This document shows, piece after piece, positions 1 to 5,647 of a stretch of 5,660 nucleotides of DNA; the first letter of the stretch is position 1, and every line of letters begins with the position of its first letter. Both the position numbers and the translations under genes were made by a program. Below the pieces are notes generated by a model, which did no database searches, had not been told where the DNA came from, and saw only the letters and a program-made list of their open reading frames with translations. The stretch is from Gemmatimonadota bacterium (GTDB lineage: Bacteria; Gemmatimonadota; Gemmatimonadetes; Gemmatimonadales; GWC2-71-9), in contig JAPULP010000144.1 of the NCBI GenBank assembly GCA_027294815.1, forward strand, positions 1 through 5,660, read 5' to 3'.

Positions 1-58
1 AAGTACCGGGCGCGGTGATTAGACTCGATTCCCGTCCGCGGAACACCTAGCGGACCGA

Positions 59-131
59 TCCCGAGTAGCTCAGTTGGTAGAGCAGACGGCTGTTAACCGT
101 CGGGTCGGGGGTTCGAGTCCCTCCTCGGGAG
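59..131 (+). tRNA. tRNA-Asn, anticodon GUU
   Basis: A complete 73-nt cloverleaf can be folded by hand. The acceptor stem TCCCGAG (59-65) pairs perfectly with CTCGGGA (124-130), with discriminator G131. The D stem is GCTC/GAGC (68-71/80-83). The anticodon stem is GACGG/CCGTC (85-89/97-101) with loop CTGTTAA, giving anticodon GTT at 92-94, which reads Asn codons AAC and AAU. A five-base variable loop follows. The T stem GGGGG/CCCTC has one G-U pair and encloses TTCGAGT. No CCA is encoded; the bases after the discriminator are TTC, so CCA must be added by the nucleotidyltransferase. A terminator follows at 150-184, so this tRNA ends its transcription unit. No convincing promoter is visible in the 58 bases upstream. 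Confidence 0.97.
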
Positions 132-149
132 TTCTCCAATAGCCATCCC

Positions 150-184
150 AGGGCCGTTGAGCAAAGCGCTCTGCGGCCCTTTTT
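150..184 (+). terminator. Rho-independent terminator after tRNA-Asn
   Basis: AGGGCCG (150-156) pairs with CGGCCCT (174-180). Inside it, GAGC (159-162) pairs with GCTC (168-171) around a five-base loop. The stem is followed at once by TTTT. This is a classic intrinsic terminator placed 18 bases after the tRNA and well before the next gene. Confidence 0.9.
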
Positions 185-261
185 CATTCCCGCAATAGAA
201 CGTTCCGGGCCGGCGTTGGTTTGGCAACGGGTTCCGGGATTCAGCCGACAGATTGGAGCGG

Positions 262-299
262 GCCACAGAGGGCACAGAGAGAGTTGGAGGGCACAGAGG
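262..299 (+). repeat. Left repeat of the GxxExxY cassette, two 19-bp units
   Basis: The outer unit at 262-280 is GCCACAGAGGGCACAGAGA. It is a perfect 19/19 inverted match to 683-701 on the other side of the gene. A degenerate second unit follows directly at 281-299 and shares 13 of 19 bases with the first, mostly the core GAGGGCACAGAG. The inner unit's tail, AGAGGA (295-300), lies six bases before the ATG at 307 and is the best Shine-Dalgarno candidate for that gene. The outer unit read in the other direction consists of two 9-bp subunits of the CTCTGTGCC type. Confidence 0.85.
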
Positions 300-306
300 A
301 CGCTGA

Positions 307-672
307 ATGGGCGATCGGCTAACTGGGGCAATCATTGGAGCAGCAATAGAGCTCCATCGGGAACTGGGGCCGGGATTGCTGGAATCCATCTACGAGGCTG
401 CTTTTTGTCGTGAGCTAGGGGTCCGCAATCTGCAGTACCGCCGGCAGGTGCCTGTCAACATTTCATACAAGGGAGAGGTCATCAAAGGTCAGCGAATCGA
501 TATGATCGTGCAGGAAAAAGTAGTGGTCGAAGTAAAATCTCTTCGGAACTTGCCCGCCGTTGCCGTCGCTCAAGTATTGTCGTACCTGAAAGCATCAAAG
601 CTCAACAAAGGACTGATCATAAACTTCGGTACCCTACGGCTGATCGACGGCGTCAAACGGATCTCTCTGTGA
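307..672 (+). CDS. GxxExxY family protein (PD-(D/E)XK nuclease-like fold)
   Basis: The product is a small 121-aa soluble protein of the GxxExxY family (Pfam PDDEXK_3), whose members usually have about 120-135 residues. The naming motif is at residues 23-29 (GLLESIY: G23, E26, Y29), after the typical helix ending LHRELGPG. A PD-(D/E)XK-like core follows: D65 in RIDMIV, then E75-V-K77 in VVVEVKS, then a VAQVLSYLK helix with Q89 and Y93. The fold suggests nucleic-acid binding or cleavage, but no function is established for the family, so none is assigned. The ATG at 307 is chosen because AGAGGA lies six bases upstream and the family N-terminus begins there. The gene sits between inverted repeats, converges on hsp20, and looks somewhat more A+T-rich than its neighbours, especially at 480-640. 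Together these suggest arrival as a cassette. The reading frame is intact. Confidence 0.88.
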   Translation: MGDRLTGAIIGAAIELHRELGPGLLESIYEAAFCRELGVRNLQYRRQVPVNISYKGEVIKGQRIDMIVQEKVVVEVKSLRNLPAVAVAQVLSYLKASKLNKGLIINFGTLRLIDGVKRISL

Positions 673-701
673 CCTCGATCTTTCTCTGTGCCCTCTGTGG
701 C
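664..701 (-). repeat. Right repeat of the GxxExxY cassette, two 19-bp units, inverted
   Basis: The outer unit at 683-701 (TCTCTGTGCCCTCTGTGGC) is the exact reverse complement of 262-280. An inner degenerate unit at 664-682 shares 13 of 19 bases with it, at the same 19-base offset as the two left units. The reverse complement of this inner unit matches the left inner unit in 14 of 19 positions. The inner unit contains the last codons and the TGA stop (670-672) of the GxxExxY gene, so the coding region runs into the repeat. Confidence 0.85.
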
Positions 702-733
702 AAAAACAAAACGCCCGGCGATAAACCGGGCGC
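702..733 (-). terminator. Rho-independent terminator of hsp20
   Basis: On the minus strand, CGCCCGG (732-726) and CCGGGCG (718-712) form a perfect 7-bp GC stem with a seven-base loop, followed by TTTTGTTTTTG. It lies 28 bases after the hsp20 stop codon. On the plus strand the stem is followed by CTTGTCATG, so it would terminate poorly for the GxxExxY gene. The U tract is complementary to the A-rich stretch bordering the right cassette repeat. Confidence 0.88.
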
Positions 734-760
734 TTGTCATGTGCACCAACTACTCGGTCC

Positions 761-1216
761 CTAGGACCCGATCTTGATCTGCCGCGGCTTTGCCGTGGCG
801 GACTTGGGCAGGGTGACCGTCAGGATCCCGTCCGAGAACTCGGCAGAGACATTGTCGGCATCGACCCCACGGGGCAGGCTGAAGCTCCGCTGGAACCGTC
901 CATACCGCCTCTCGAGAGCATAGCGACCCGAATCGCCCACTCCTTCCTCGCGCTCTTCCTTCTTCTCACCACACAGGGAAAGAACCCCGTTCTCAATGGT
1001 GATGTCGACGGTGTCCTTCGCGAGACCCGGCAATTCCGCGGTCACGACGAAGTCGTCGTCGCTTTCCCGGACATCGACCGCCGGCGACCAGGCCGTCAGC
1101 GTCGGAGCGCCCACGGTGGTGCTGAACAAGCGGTCAAACTCCAGCCCGACATCGAAAACGTCCCATCCGACTCGAGCCGCCGGGCTCAACCTGTTGCGCT
1201 TCAATACAGGAAACAT
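761..1216 (-). CDS. Small heat shock protein, Hsp20/alpha-crystallin family
   Basis: The product is a 151-aa cytoplasmic ATP-independent holdase. Such proteins form oligomers, bind unfolding proteins and pass them to DnaK/ClpB-type refolding systems. The variable N-terminus covers about residues 1-42. The alpha-crystallin domain runs from about 43 to 139, beginning WSPAVDVRESDDDFVVTAELPG and ending with the diagnostic GILTVTLPK (130-138). A C-terminal I-x-I anchor follows (IKI, 147-149). Length is normal for the bacterial family. The ATG at 1216 is preceded by GGAGG (1226-1222) at five bases. A TTG at 1228 in the same frame overlaps the Shine-Dalgarno sequence itself and is unlikely to be the start. 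The gene follows the decarboxylase gene by 182 bases on the same strand and probably has its own promoter. No CIRCE operator is seen. A terminator follows at 733-702. Confidence 0.96.
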   Translation of the reverse strand: MFPVLKRNRLSPAARVGWDVFDVGLEFDRLFSTTVGAPTLTAWSPAVDVRESDDDFVVTAELPGLAKDTVDITIENGVLSLCGEKKEEREEGVGDSGRYALERRYGRFQRSFSLPRGVDADNVSAEFSDGILTVTLPKSATAKPRQIKIGS

Positions 1217-1220
1217 CCTT

Positions 1221-1232
1221 ACCTCCAAAGGT
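1221..1232 (-). promoter_or_regulatory. hsp20 ribosome binding site within a small hairpin
   Basis: On the minus strand, ACCT-TTGG-AGGT (1232-1221) can form a 4-bp stem with a UUGG loop. The right arm and loop include the GGAGG ribosome binding site, which sits five bases before the ATG at 1216. The ribosome binding site is clear and fixes the start. Its role as a temperature-sensitive hairpin is only a possibility, since four pairs is weak and may arise by chance. Confidence 0.4.
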
Positions 1233-1398
1233 TTCTTATGGCTTCACCGGCGGCGGATTCGCCACCGCACTCGATCACTCATAGATGCAACGGTGATGCC
1301 AAGAAAAGATGTCGAAATGACAGAGGAAGTGACCCGCTAGCAGCCTTTGCAAGCCAATTTGGCAGCGATCGGAACGCCTTGTGCCCGCCTGGCTCCGA

Positions 1399-2817
1399 TT
1401 ACACCAATTCTTCGACGGACTCTCGAATGTCCTTCAGGCATTGCTCCATGCGATCCCGATGCGTGCGGAACGACAGGACGCGGATGCGAAGGGTGTAGCC
1501 GCAGGCGAGCGACGTTGAGGTGAGGTAGACGTTCCGCCGCGCATTGATCGCCTCGAGTAGGCGACGGTTGAGGTCATCGACCTCGTCTTCCGATCGGCCG
1601 GGGGGAACGAGGCGGAACGCCACAACCGAGAGTGGCGGCTCGGCGACGATCTCCATGTTGGGGATGGTTCTCAGCTCGTCGGCGGCCCATGCGGTGAGAT
1701 CGAGCTTCTCATCCAGGCTCTCTCTGAACGCGTCGATTCCATACAGCTTGATCGGCAGCCAGGCGCGTAGCCCCCGGAAGTCCCGAGACAGCTCCGGTGA
1801 CAGTTCGCAGAAGTCGATCAACTTGGGATCGTCCTGCATCGGGGGCATGTAATCGGCAGACGTGGCGTGCGCCCGTTTGAGGGCACCGGCATCACGCACT
1901 AACAACGACCCGATCCCATACGGGAGGAACAACCCTTTGTGGGGATCGAGCACGACCGAGTGCGCGCGATCGAGACCCTGTAGCGCCGCGCGGCCGCGGG
2001 AAGTGAGAACGAAGAAGCCGCCATAGGCGGCGTCGATGTGCAACCAGAGTCCCTCACGGTCTGCGATGTCCGCTACGCCATTCAGGTCGTCTATCGCGCC
2101 GGTGTTCGTAGTGCCCGCACTGGCGACGACCATGAACGGTTGGAAGCCCGCGCCGCGGTCTTCCTCGATGCGCTGCTGCAAGGCGTCCAAACGGATCTCG
2201 CATTGCTCGGTGGGGATCTCCCGCACGTTTTCGGCGGGAAAGCCCGCCAACACGGCCGCCTTGCGCACCGAGTGATGCGTTTGATCGGAGGTGTAGATGG
2301 TCCCCGTGAGAAAGTTGTCCGGAAGGCGTTCTCGTCGCGCGGTCACCATGGCCGTGAAGTTTGCGAGCGATCCACCGCTCGTGAGAATGCCACCGGCATC
2401 GGCGGGGTATCCGACAATCTCGCAAAACCATCGCACCACGTTGACCTCGAGCTGTACCAACCCGGGCGCCGCGACCCACACGCCCACGTATCGATTCACG
2501 GCGTTAGCGATGTAATCGGCGACCGCCGAGGAGAACACTCCACCCCCCGGGATGTACGCCAGATACCCGGGGCCGGCAGTATTGTATGAAACCGGAATCG
2601 CCTGGTCGAACAGCAAATCCAACAACTCGGCGAACGCGGTTCCCGTTTCAGGGAGAGCCTCGGAAAGCCCGTTCGCGACGGTTTGGCCGTCTTCCGAATA
2701 TGTTGCCGGCTGTTCCGGAAGCGACGCGATGTGATCGATAATCCGTTGCGTGGCCTGATCGGCCATCGCTCGCATTTCTTCTGCCGACGGTTCCAGCGGG
2801 TACACGGAATCGGTCAT
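1399..2817 (-). CDS. PLP-dependent decarboxylase, group II (aromatic-L-amino-acid decarboxylase family)
   Basis: The product is a 472-aa cytoplasmic enzyme of the Pyridoxal_deC family, whose members remove the carboxyl group of L-amino acids such as Trp, Tyr, DOPA or Glu. The motifs are in order. GPGYLAYIPGGG is at 82-93. SDQTHHSVRKA (177-187) includes H181, the residue expected to stack on the cofactor ring. AGTTNTGAIDD is at 234-244. HIDAAYGG (260-267) includes D262, which contacts the pyridine nitrogen. DPHKGLFLPYG (291-301) includes K294, the Schiff-base lysine. The C-terminal small domain is complete and the length is normal. The substrate cannot be read from sequence. The ATG at 2817 is chosen because AGGA lies seven bases upstream and the acidic N-terminus typical of the family begins there. 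An in-frame extension to 2925 only translates the CTCTGTG repeat (ATEDTEHT) and is rejected. The gene is divergent from the M24 peptidase gene. No clear terminator follows it. Confidence 0.93.
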   Translation of the reverse strand: MTDSVYPLEPSAEEMRAMADQATQRIIDHIASLPEQPATYSEDGQTVANGLSEALPETGTAFAELLDLLFDQAIPVSYNTAGPGYLAYIPGGGVFSSAVADYIANAVNRYVGVWVAAPGLVQLEVNVVRWFCEIVGYPADAGGILTSGGSLANFTAMVTARRERLPDNFLTGTIYTSDQTHHSVRKAAVLAGFPAENVREIPTEQCEIRLDALQQRIEEDRGAGFQPFMVVASAGTTNTGAIDDLNGVADIADREGLWLHIDAAYGGFFVLTSRGRAALQGLDRAHSVVLDPHKGLFLPYGIGSLLVRDAGALKRAHATSADYMPPMQDDPKLIDFCELSPELSRDFRGLRAWLPIKLYGIDAFRESLDEKLDLTAWAADELRTIPNMEIVAEPPLSVVAFRLVPPGRSEDEVDDLNRRLLEAINARRNVYLTSTSLACGYTLRIRVLSFRTHRDRMEQCLKDIRESVEELV

Positions 2818-2894
2818 TTTTTCGTCCTGCGCTTTTGTCTGGGAGCGTCGGCAAAGATAGCCACTTCGAAACCACGTAGCCCGACCCGACGTGT

Positions 2895-2920
2895 GCTCCG
2901 TGTCCTCTGTGGCAAAAAAA
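2895..2920 (+). repeat. Third, geneless copy of the CTCTGTG repeat
   Basis: Bases 2895-2913 match the right outer cassette repeat (683-701) in 16 of 19 positions, and both copies are followed by a run of A (2914-2920 here). Its 9-base periodicity extends leftward to about 2890 (CGTGTGCTC, CGTGTCCTC). It lies in the 157-base gap between the divergent decarboxylase and M24 peptidase genes. No GxxExxY gene or matching inverted partner is present, so it is an orphan copy. Confidence 0.75.
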
Positions 2921-2974
2921 CGCACGAGCCTACATCATTCAGGATACCGTCATCTAATTCGGAGACCGAGTCGC

Positions 2975-4315
2975 ATGCGTCGCATTCTCAGCATTATCAT
3001 CGTTTCCATCGGATGGAGTTCGACACCCCTATGCGCTCAGGTCAAGTCCGAGCGACCGTTTGGGACCCTGCAAGAGCAAGCGGCGGTGCGCCAGGCGTGG
3101 TTGCGCGAGCGCCTGGACACCAACCTGCCACAGGTTATGCGCGACCACGGCGTGGACATGTGGATCATCCCGATGCGGGAGTACAACGAAGACCCGGTGT
3201 TTCGTGCGCTCGTTTCCCCCACGACGTTGGCGGCCCGCCGCCGCACCATTTACGTCTTCTTCGATCGTGGCGCCGAGGGCGTCGAGCGGTTGGCACTCGG
3301 TGGATCGTCGCAAGGCGGCCTGTACGAAGCCGTGCGCGACACCGAGGCGGCACCCGACGGGCGGCCACGCGAGCTGTGGGGCAGCGCGCAATGGGATTTG
3401 TTGGCGCGCGTGGTGCGCGAGAGGAATCCCCGACGCATCGCGGTCAACATCGCACACGAGCACAACTTTGCCGACGGACTGAGCGCCGGTGAGTGGCAAC
3501 AGATGCAAAAGGCGCTTGGGGATGACATCGTTTCACGGATCGTCCACGAACCCAGGCTCGCGATCGACTACTTGGCGTTACGCGTCCCCAGCATGACACA
3601 AGTGTACCGCCGCATGCAACTCGTTGTGCACGACATCATCACCACGGCATTTTCCAATCAAGTCATTACTCCCGGAGTCACCACAACCGACGACGTGGCT
3701 TGGTGGATGCGACAACGAGTGAACGACTTGGGATTGGGAAGCTGGTTTCAACCTTCGGTCAACCTCCAACGCCGTGACGGCGAACCGATCACTCAAACCA
3801 TTCAACGCGGCGACGTCCTGCACTGTGACTTCGGCATCGTGGCACTCGGCCTCGCAACAGACACGCAACACATGGCCTACGTATTGCGGGAGGGGGAAAC
3901 GGATGCACCGCAAGGCCTGCGCCGTGCTTTGACCAACACGAACCGGTTACAAGACATTTTGCTCGACGAAATGCGTGTGGGGCGTTCGGGGAACGAGGTA
4001 TTGACCGCCGTGTTGACCAAGATGCGCTCTGAAGGATTGAACGGAACAATGTACACCCACCCGATCGGTGACCACGGCCACGGCGCCGGACCATTGATCG
4101 GACTGTGGGATCGGCAGGACGATGTTCCCGGCCGGGGAGACGTGCCCGTGCTGGCGAACATGTGGTTTTCGACCGAGATGCAGGTTACGACACCCGTGCC
4201 CGAGTGGGGCAACCAAACGGTACGGATGATGCAGGAAGAAGAGGCCGAGGTGACGGCGGAGGGCGAGGTCCGTTGGGTTCTGCGGCGGCAGACGGAGTTG
4301 CATTTGATACGGTGA
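2975..4315 (+). CDS. Exported M24 family metallopeptidase (Xaa-Pro aminopeptidase/creatinase type)
   Basis: The product is a 446-aa pita-bread-fold peptidase that probably removes N-terminal residues next to proline from peptides outside the cytoplasm. A signal peptide (MRRILSIIIV...PLCA) has a positive start, a hydrophobic core and a likely signal peptidase I cut after A21; there is no lipobox. A creatinase N-terminal domain spans about 35-200 (FADGLS at 165-170). The M24 catalytic domain spans about 210-435. The dinuclear metal ligands are D285 (HCDFG), D296 (ATDTQ), a histidine in HPIGDHGHGAG (H369 most likely), E401 (FSTEM) and E421 (QEEEAEVT). All five are present, so the enzyme should be active. 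The ATG at 2975 has GGAG (2961-2964) ten bases upstream and starts exactly at the signal peptide. An in-frame ATG at 2891 would place 28 repeat-derived residues before it and is rejected. The next gene follows after 53 bases and may be co-transcribed. Confidence 0.93.
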   Translation: MRRILSIIIVSIGWSSTPLCAQVKSERPFGTLQEQAAVRQAWLRERLDTNLPQVMRDHGVDMWIIPMREYNEDPVFRALVSPTTLAARRRTIYVFFDRGAEGVERLALGGSSQGGLYEAVRDTEAAPDGRPRELWGSAQWDLLARVVRERNPRRIAVNIAHEHNFADGLSAGEWQQMQKALGDDIVSRIVHEPRLAIDYLALRVPSMTQVYRRMQLVVHDIITTAFSNQVITPGVTTTDDVAWWMRQRVNDLGLGSWFQPSVNLQRRDGEPITQTIQRGDVLHCDFGIVALGLATDTQHMAYVLREGETDAPQGLRRALTNTNRLQDILLDEMRVGRSGNEVLTAVLTKMRSEGLNGTMYTHPIGDHGHGAGPLIGLWDRQDDVPGRGDVPVLANMWFSTEMQVTTPVPEWGNQTVRMMQEEEAEVTAEGEVRWVLRRQTELHLIR

Positions 4316-4323
4316 TCTAGGTT

Positions 4324-4363
4324 TTGGGTGTTAGGTTCTAATGCCCTAACACCTAACACCCAA
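4324..4363 (+). repeat. TAACACC-type inverted repeat between two genes
   Basis: TTGGGTGTTAGGT (4324-4336) and ACCTAACACCCAA (4351-4363) form a perfect 13-bp inverted repeat with a 14-base loop. The right side also holds tandem CTAACACC and CAACACC units (4346-4367). No T run follows the stem on either strand, so it is not an ordinary intrinsic terminator. It fills nearly all of the 53-base gap between the M24 gene and the next start codon. TAACACC-rich intergenic repeats of this look occur in many environmental bacterial genomes, but I cannot assign a named family. Confidence 0.85.
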
Positions 4364-4368
4364 CACCT

Positions 4369-5466
4369 GTGAAGACCCTGCACGACCTTCCCACTCCGGC
4401 TCTAATCCTCGATCTCGACCGTCTCGAGCGAAATCTCGAGTGGATGGCGAACCGCGCCACTGAGCTGGGCGTGTCGCTTCGGCCGCACATCAAGACGCAC
4501 AAGTGCGTCGAGATCGCGCAGCGGCAACGGGCTCTCGGGGCCACCGGCATAACGGTTTCCACTCTCTACGAGGCCCGCGTGTTTGCCGACCACGGGTTTG
4601 ATGACATTACCTGGGCGTTCCCTGTCATTCTAAGCCGTGTTCCCGATGTCGTGGAACTGGCGGAGCGCGTTCAGCTGGGCGTCGTCGTCGATACGCCGGA
4701 AGCCGTCGCGGCACTCAACGCCACCGGCCAACCGCTGCACGTGTTTCTGAAGGTGGACTGCGGTTACCATCGCGCCGGAGTCGATCCGCTGAGCGATCAG
4801 GCGGTGCAGCTGGCCAGAGCAATAGCGGAGTCGCCGTCGCTGCGCTTCGAGGGCATCTTGTCGCATTCCGGTCACGCATACGACACAAAGAATACGCTCC
4901 AGACAGCGGACATCGCCGAGCAGGAGCGTGCGGTAATGGTCCGCTTCAGCGAGCAACTGCAAAGCAAGGGTATCGAAACGCCGACCGTGAGCGTAGGGTC
5001 GACCCCGTCGGCACGCGCCGTACGCGACCTGCACGGTGTCACGGAGATGCGTCCCGGCAACTATGCCTTGTTCGACTACATGCAGGTGACGTTGGGGTCG
5101 TGTACGGCGGCAGAGTGCGCCGTGACGGTTCTGTCGAGCGTCGTTTCCTCGCAACCGAATGGCCACCATGCCATCCTCGACGCCGGGGCGCTCTCGCTCT
5201 CGAAGGATCCAGGGCCGGGCTCACCACACCCGCGGACCATGGGTGAGATCTACCAGGACTACGACGCTGGAGTGCTCGAACCGGACATGAGGATCATCGC
5301 CGTGAGTCAGGAGCACGGTCGACTGAACCAAACCTTGGCTGTGGGCAAACGGGTGCGCATACTGCCCAATCATTCCTGCCTCACCGTGGCCGAGTTCGAC
5401 GAGTGTTACGTCGTGCGAGGAACGGACGTCGTGGACCGGTGGAAGATTTGGCGGGGGAGGGATTGA
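4369..5466 (+). CDS. PLP-dependent D-threonine aldolase/D-serine dehydratase-like protein
   Basis: The product is a 365-aa cytoplasmic fold-type III PLP enzyme. Family members cleave D-threonine-type beta-hydroxy amino acids to glycine and an aldehyde, or deaminate D-serine to pyruvate. The alanine racemase-like barrel comes first (TPALILDLDRLERN at 9-22). RPHIKTHK (38-45) follows, with K42 as the expected Schiff-base lysine. GSTPSA (210-215) resembles the phosphate-binding loop. The C-terminal D-serine dehydratase-like domain (about 245-355) carries LPNHSC, with H335 and C337 matching the divalent metal ligands of the family. Length is normal. Aldolase and dehydratase activity cannot be told apart by eye. 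The start is GTG at 4369: the conserved N-terminus requires it, the only upstream in-frame room ends at a TAA at 4354-4356, and the next ATG is too far in. No Shine-Dalgarno sequence precedes it, because the TAACACC repeat occupies that site. Translation may be inefficient, leaderless or coupled to the M24 gene. Confidence 0.9.
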   Translation: MKTLHDLPTPALILDLDRLERNLEWMANRATELGVSLRPHIKTHKCVEIAQRQRALGATGITVSTLYEARVFADHGFDDITWAFPVILSRVPDVVELAERVQLGVVVDTPEAVAALNATGQPLHVFLKVDCGYHRAGVDPLSDQAVQLARAIAESPSLRFEGILSHSGHAYDTKNTLQTADIAEQERAVMVRFSEQLQSKGIETPTVSVGSTPSARAVRDLHGVTEMRPGNYALFDYMQVTLGSCTAAECAVTVLSSVVSSQPNGHHAILDAGALSLSKDPGPGSPHPRTMGEIYQDYDAGVLEPDMRIIAVSQEHGRLNQTLAVGKRVRILPNHSCLTVAEFDECYVVRGTDVVDRWKIWRGRD

Positions 5467-5537
5467 CCACCCCTCCACCCCCAACCCCAGAGAGGAGTTT
5501 GGGAGGGGGGAGGCCAGCCCACCCCTCCACCCCGGGG
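5467..5537 (+). repeat. C-rich intergenic element with a 15-bp direct repeat
   Basis: It begins directly after the aldolase stop codon. CCACCCCTCCACCCC occurs at 5467-5481 and again at 5519-5533. Between them, CCTCCACCCCCAA (5472-5484) can pair imperfectly with the G-rich 5498-5513 around a CCCCAGAGAGGAG-type loop. The minus strand of 5470-5488 has closely spaced runs of four or five G. No T run follows, so it is not a standard terminator. The composition differs sharply from the adjacent genes. Confidence 0.6.
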
Positions 5538-5605
5538 GGACTCCCGAGAGCAGGCGTTTCATTAATCGTCCCAGCGAGTAAAGTCCTCCTACAGAACGAG
5601 ATCAC

Positions 5606-5642
5606 CCTCCGAGGGTATGACTGAACGACATCCCCTCGGAGG
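5606..5642 (+). promoter_or_regulatory. Stem-loop occluding a ribosome binding site
   Basis: CCTCCGAGGG (5606-5615) and CCCTCGGAGG (5633-5642) form a perfect 10-bp GC-rich inverted repeat with a 17-base loop. The right arm contains GGAGG (5638-5642), the Shine-Dalgarno sequence for the ATG at 5648. The left arm can also fold on itself (ACCCTC-C-GAGGGT, 5604-5616), which gives an alternative structure that would free the ribosome binding site. The arrangement looks like a translational switch; the trigger is unknown, and a DNA operator is an alternative. Confidence 0.6.
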
Positions 5643-5647
5643 TAACT

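Noticed and set aside
1..22. Possible 3' tail of an upstream gene (AAG TAC CGG GCG CGG TGA in frame 1)
   Set aside because: Only five codons before a stop, and another frame also reaches a stop at 20-22, so neither can be supported.
34..55. Inverted repeat GTCCGC/GCGGAC just before the tRNA
   Set aside because: Only six pairs with a 10-base loop and no T run; it may be chance in GC-rich DNA.
47..389. Minus-strand reading frames antisense to the tRNA, with GGTRTPDPTVNSRLLYQLSYSG-like and RRDSNPRP-like peptides
   Set aside because: These are well-known spurious translations of tRNA genes read backwards. They also run through the terminator and the repeat, and no ribosome binding site supports them.
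1264..1290. Possible CIRCE/HrcA operator upstream of hsp20 (GAGTGATCGAGTG on the minus strand)
   Set aside because: The two GAGTG copies are direct, not inverted, and the TTAGCACTC half-site with nine-base spacing is absent.
1368..1399. Possible terminator after the decarboxylase (ATCGGA/TCCGAT inverted repeat)
   Set aside because: The stem is short and overlaps the stop codon, and no T run follows on the minus strand.
734..1498. Long plus-strand open frame opposite hsp20
   Set aside because: It lies antisense to a clearly conserved gene, has low-complexity unrecognisable translation, and no ribosome binding site.
2818..2925. N-terminal extension of the decarboxylase to an ATG at 2925
   Set aside because: The extra 36 residues translate the CTCTGTG repeat (TEDTEH), while the start at 2817 has an AGGA ribosome binding site and the family N-terminus.
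2683..3492. Plus-strand 269-aa open frame across the divergent gap
   Set aside because: It is antisense to the decarboxylase start and out of frame with the M24 gene; the Arg- and Gly-rich translation is typical of a GC-rich shadow frame.
5559..5586. Possible promoter (TTTCAT, 16 bases, TAAAGT) before the gene at 5648
   Set aside because: The match to sigma-70 boxes is weak at -35 and the organism's promoter consensus is unknown.
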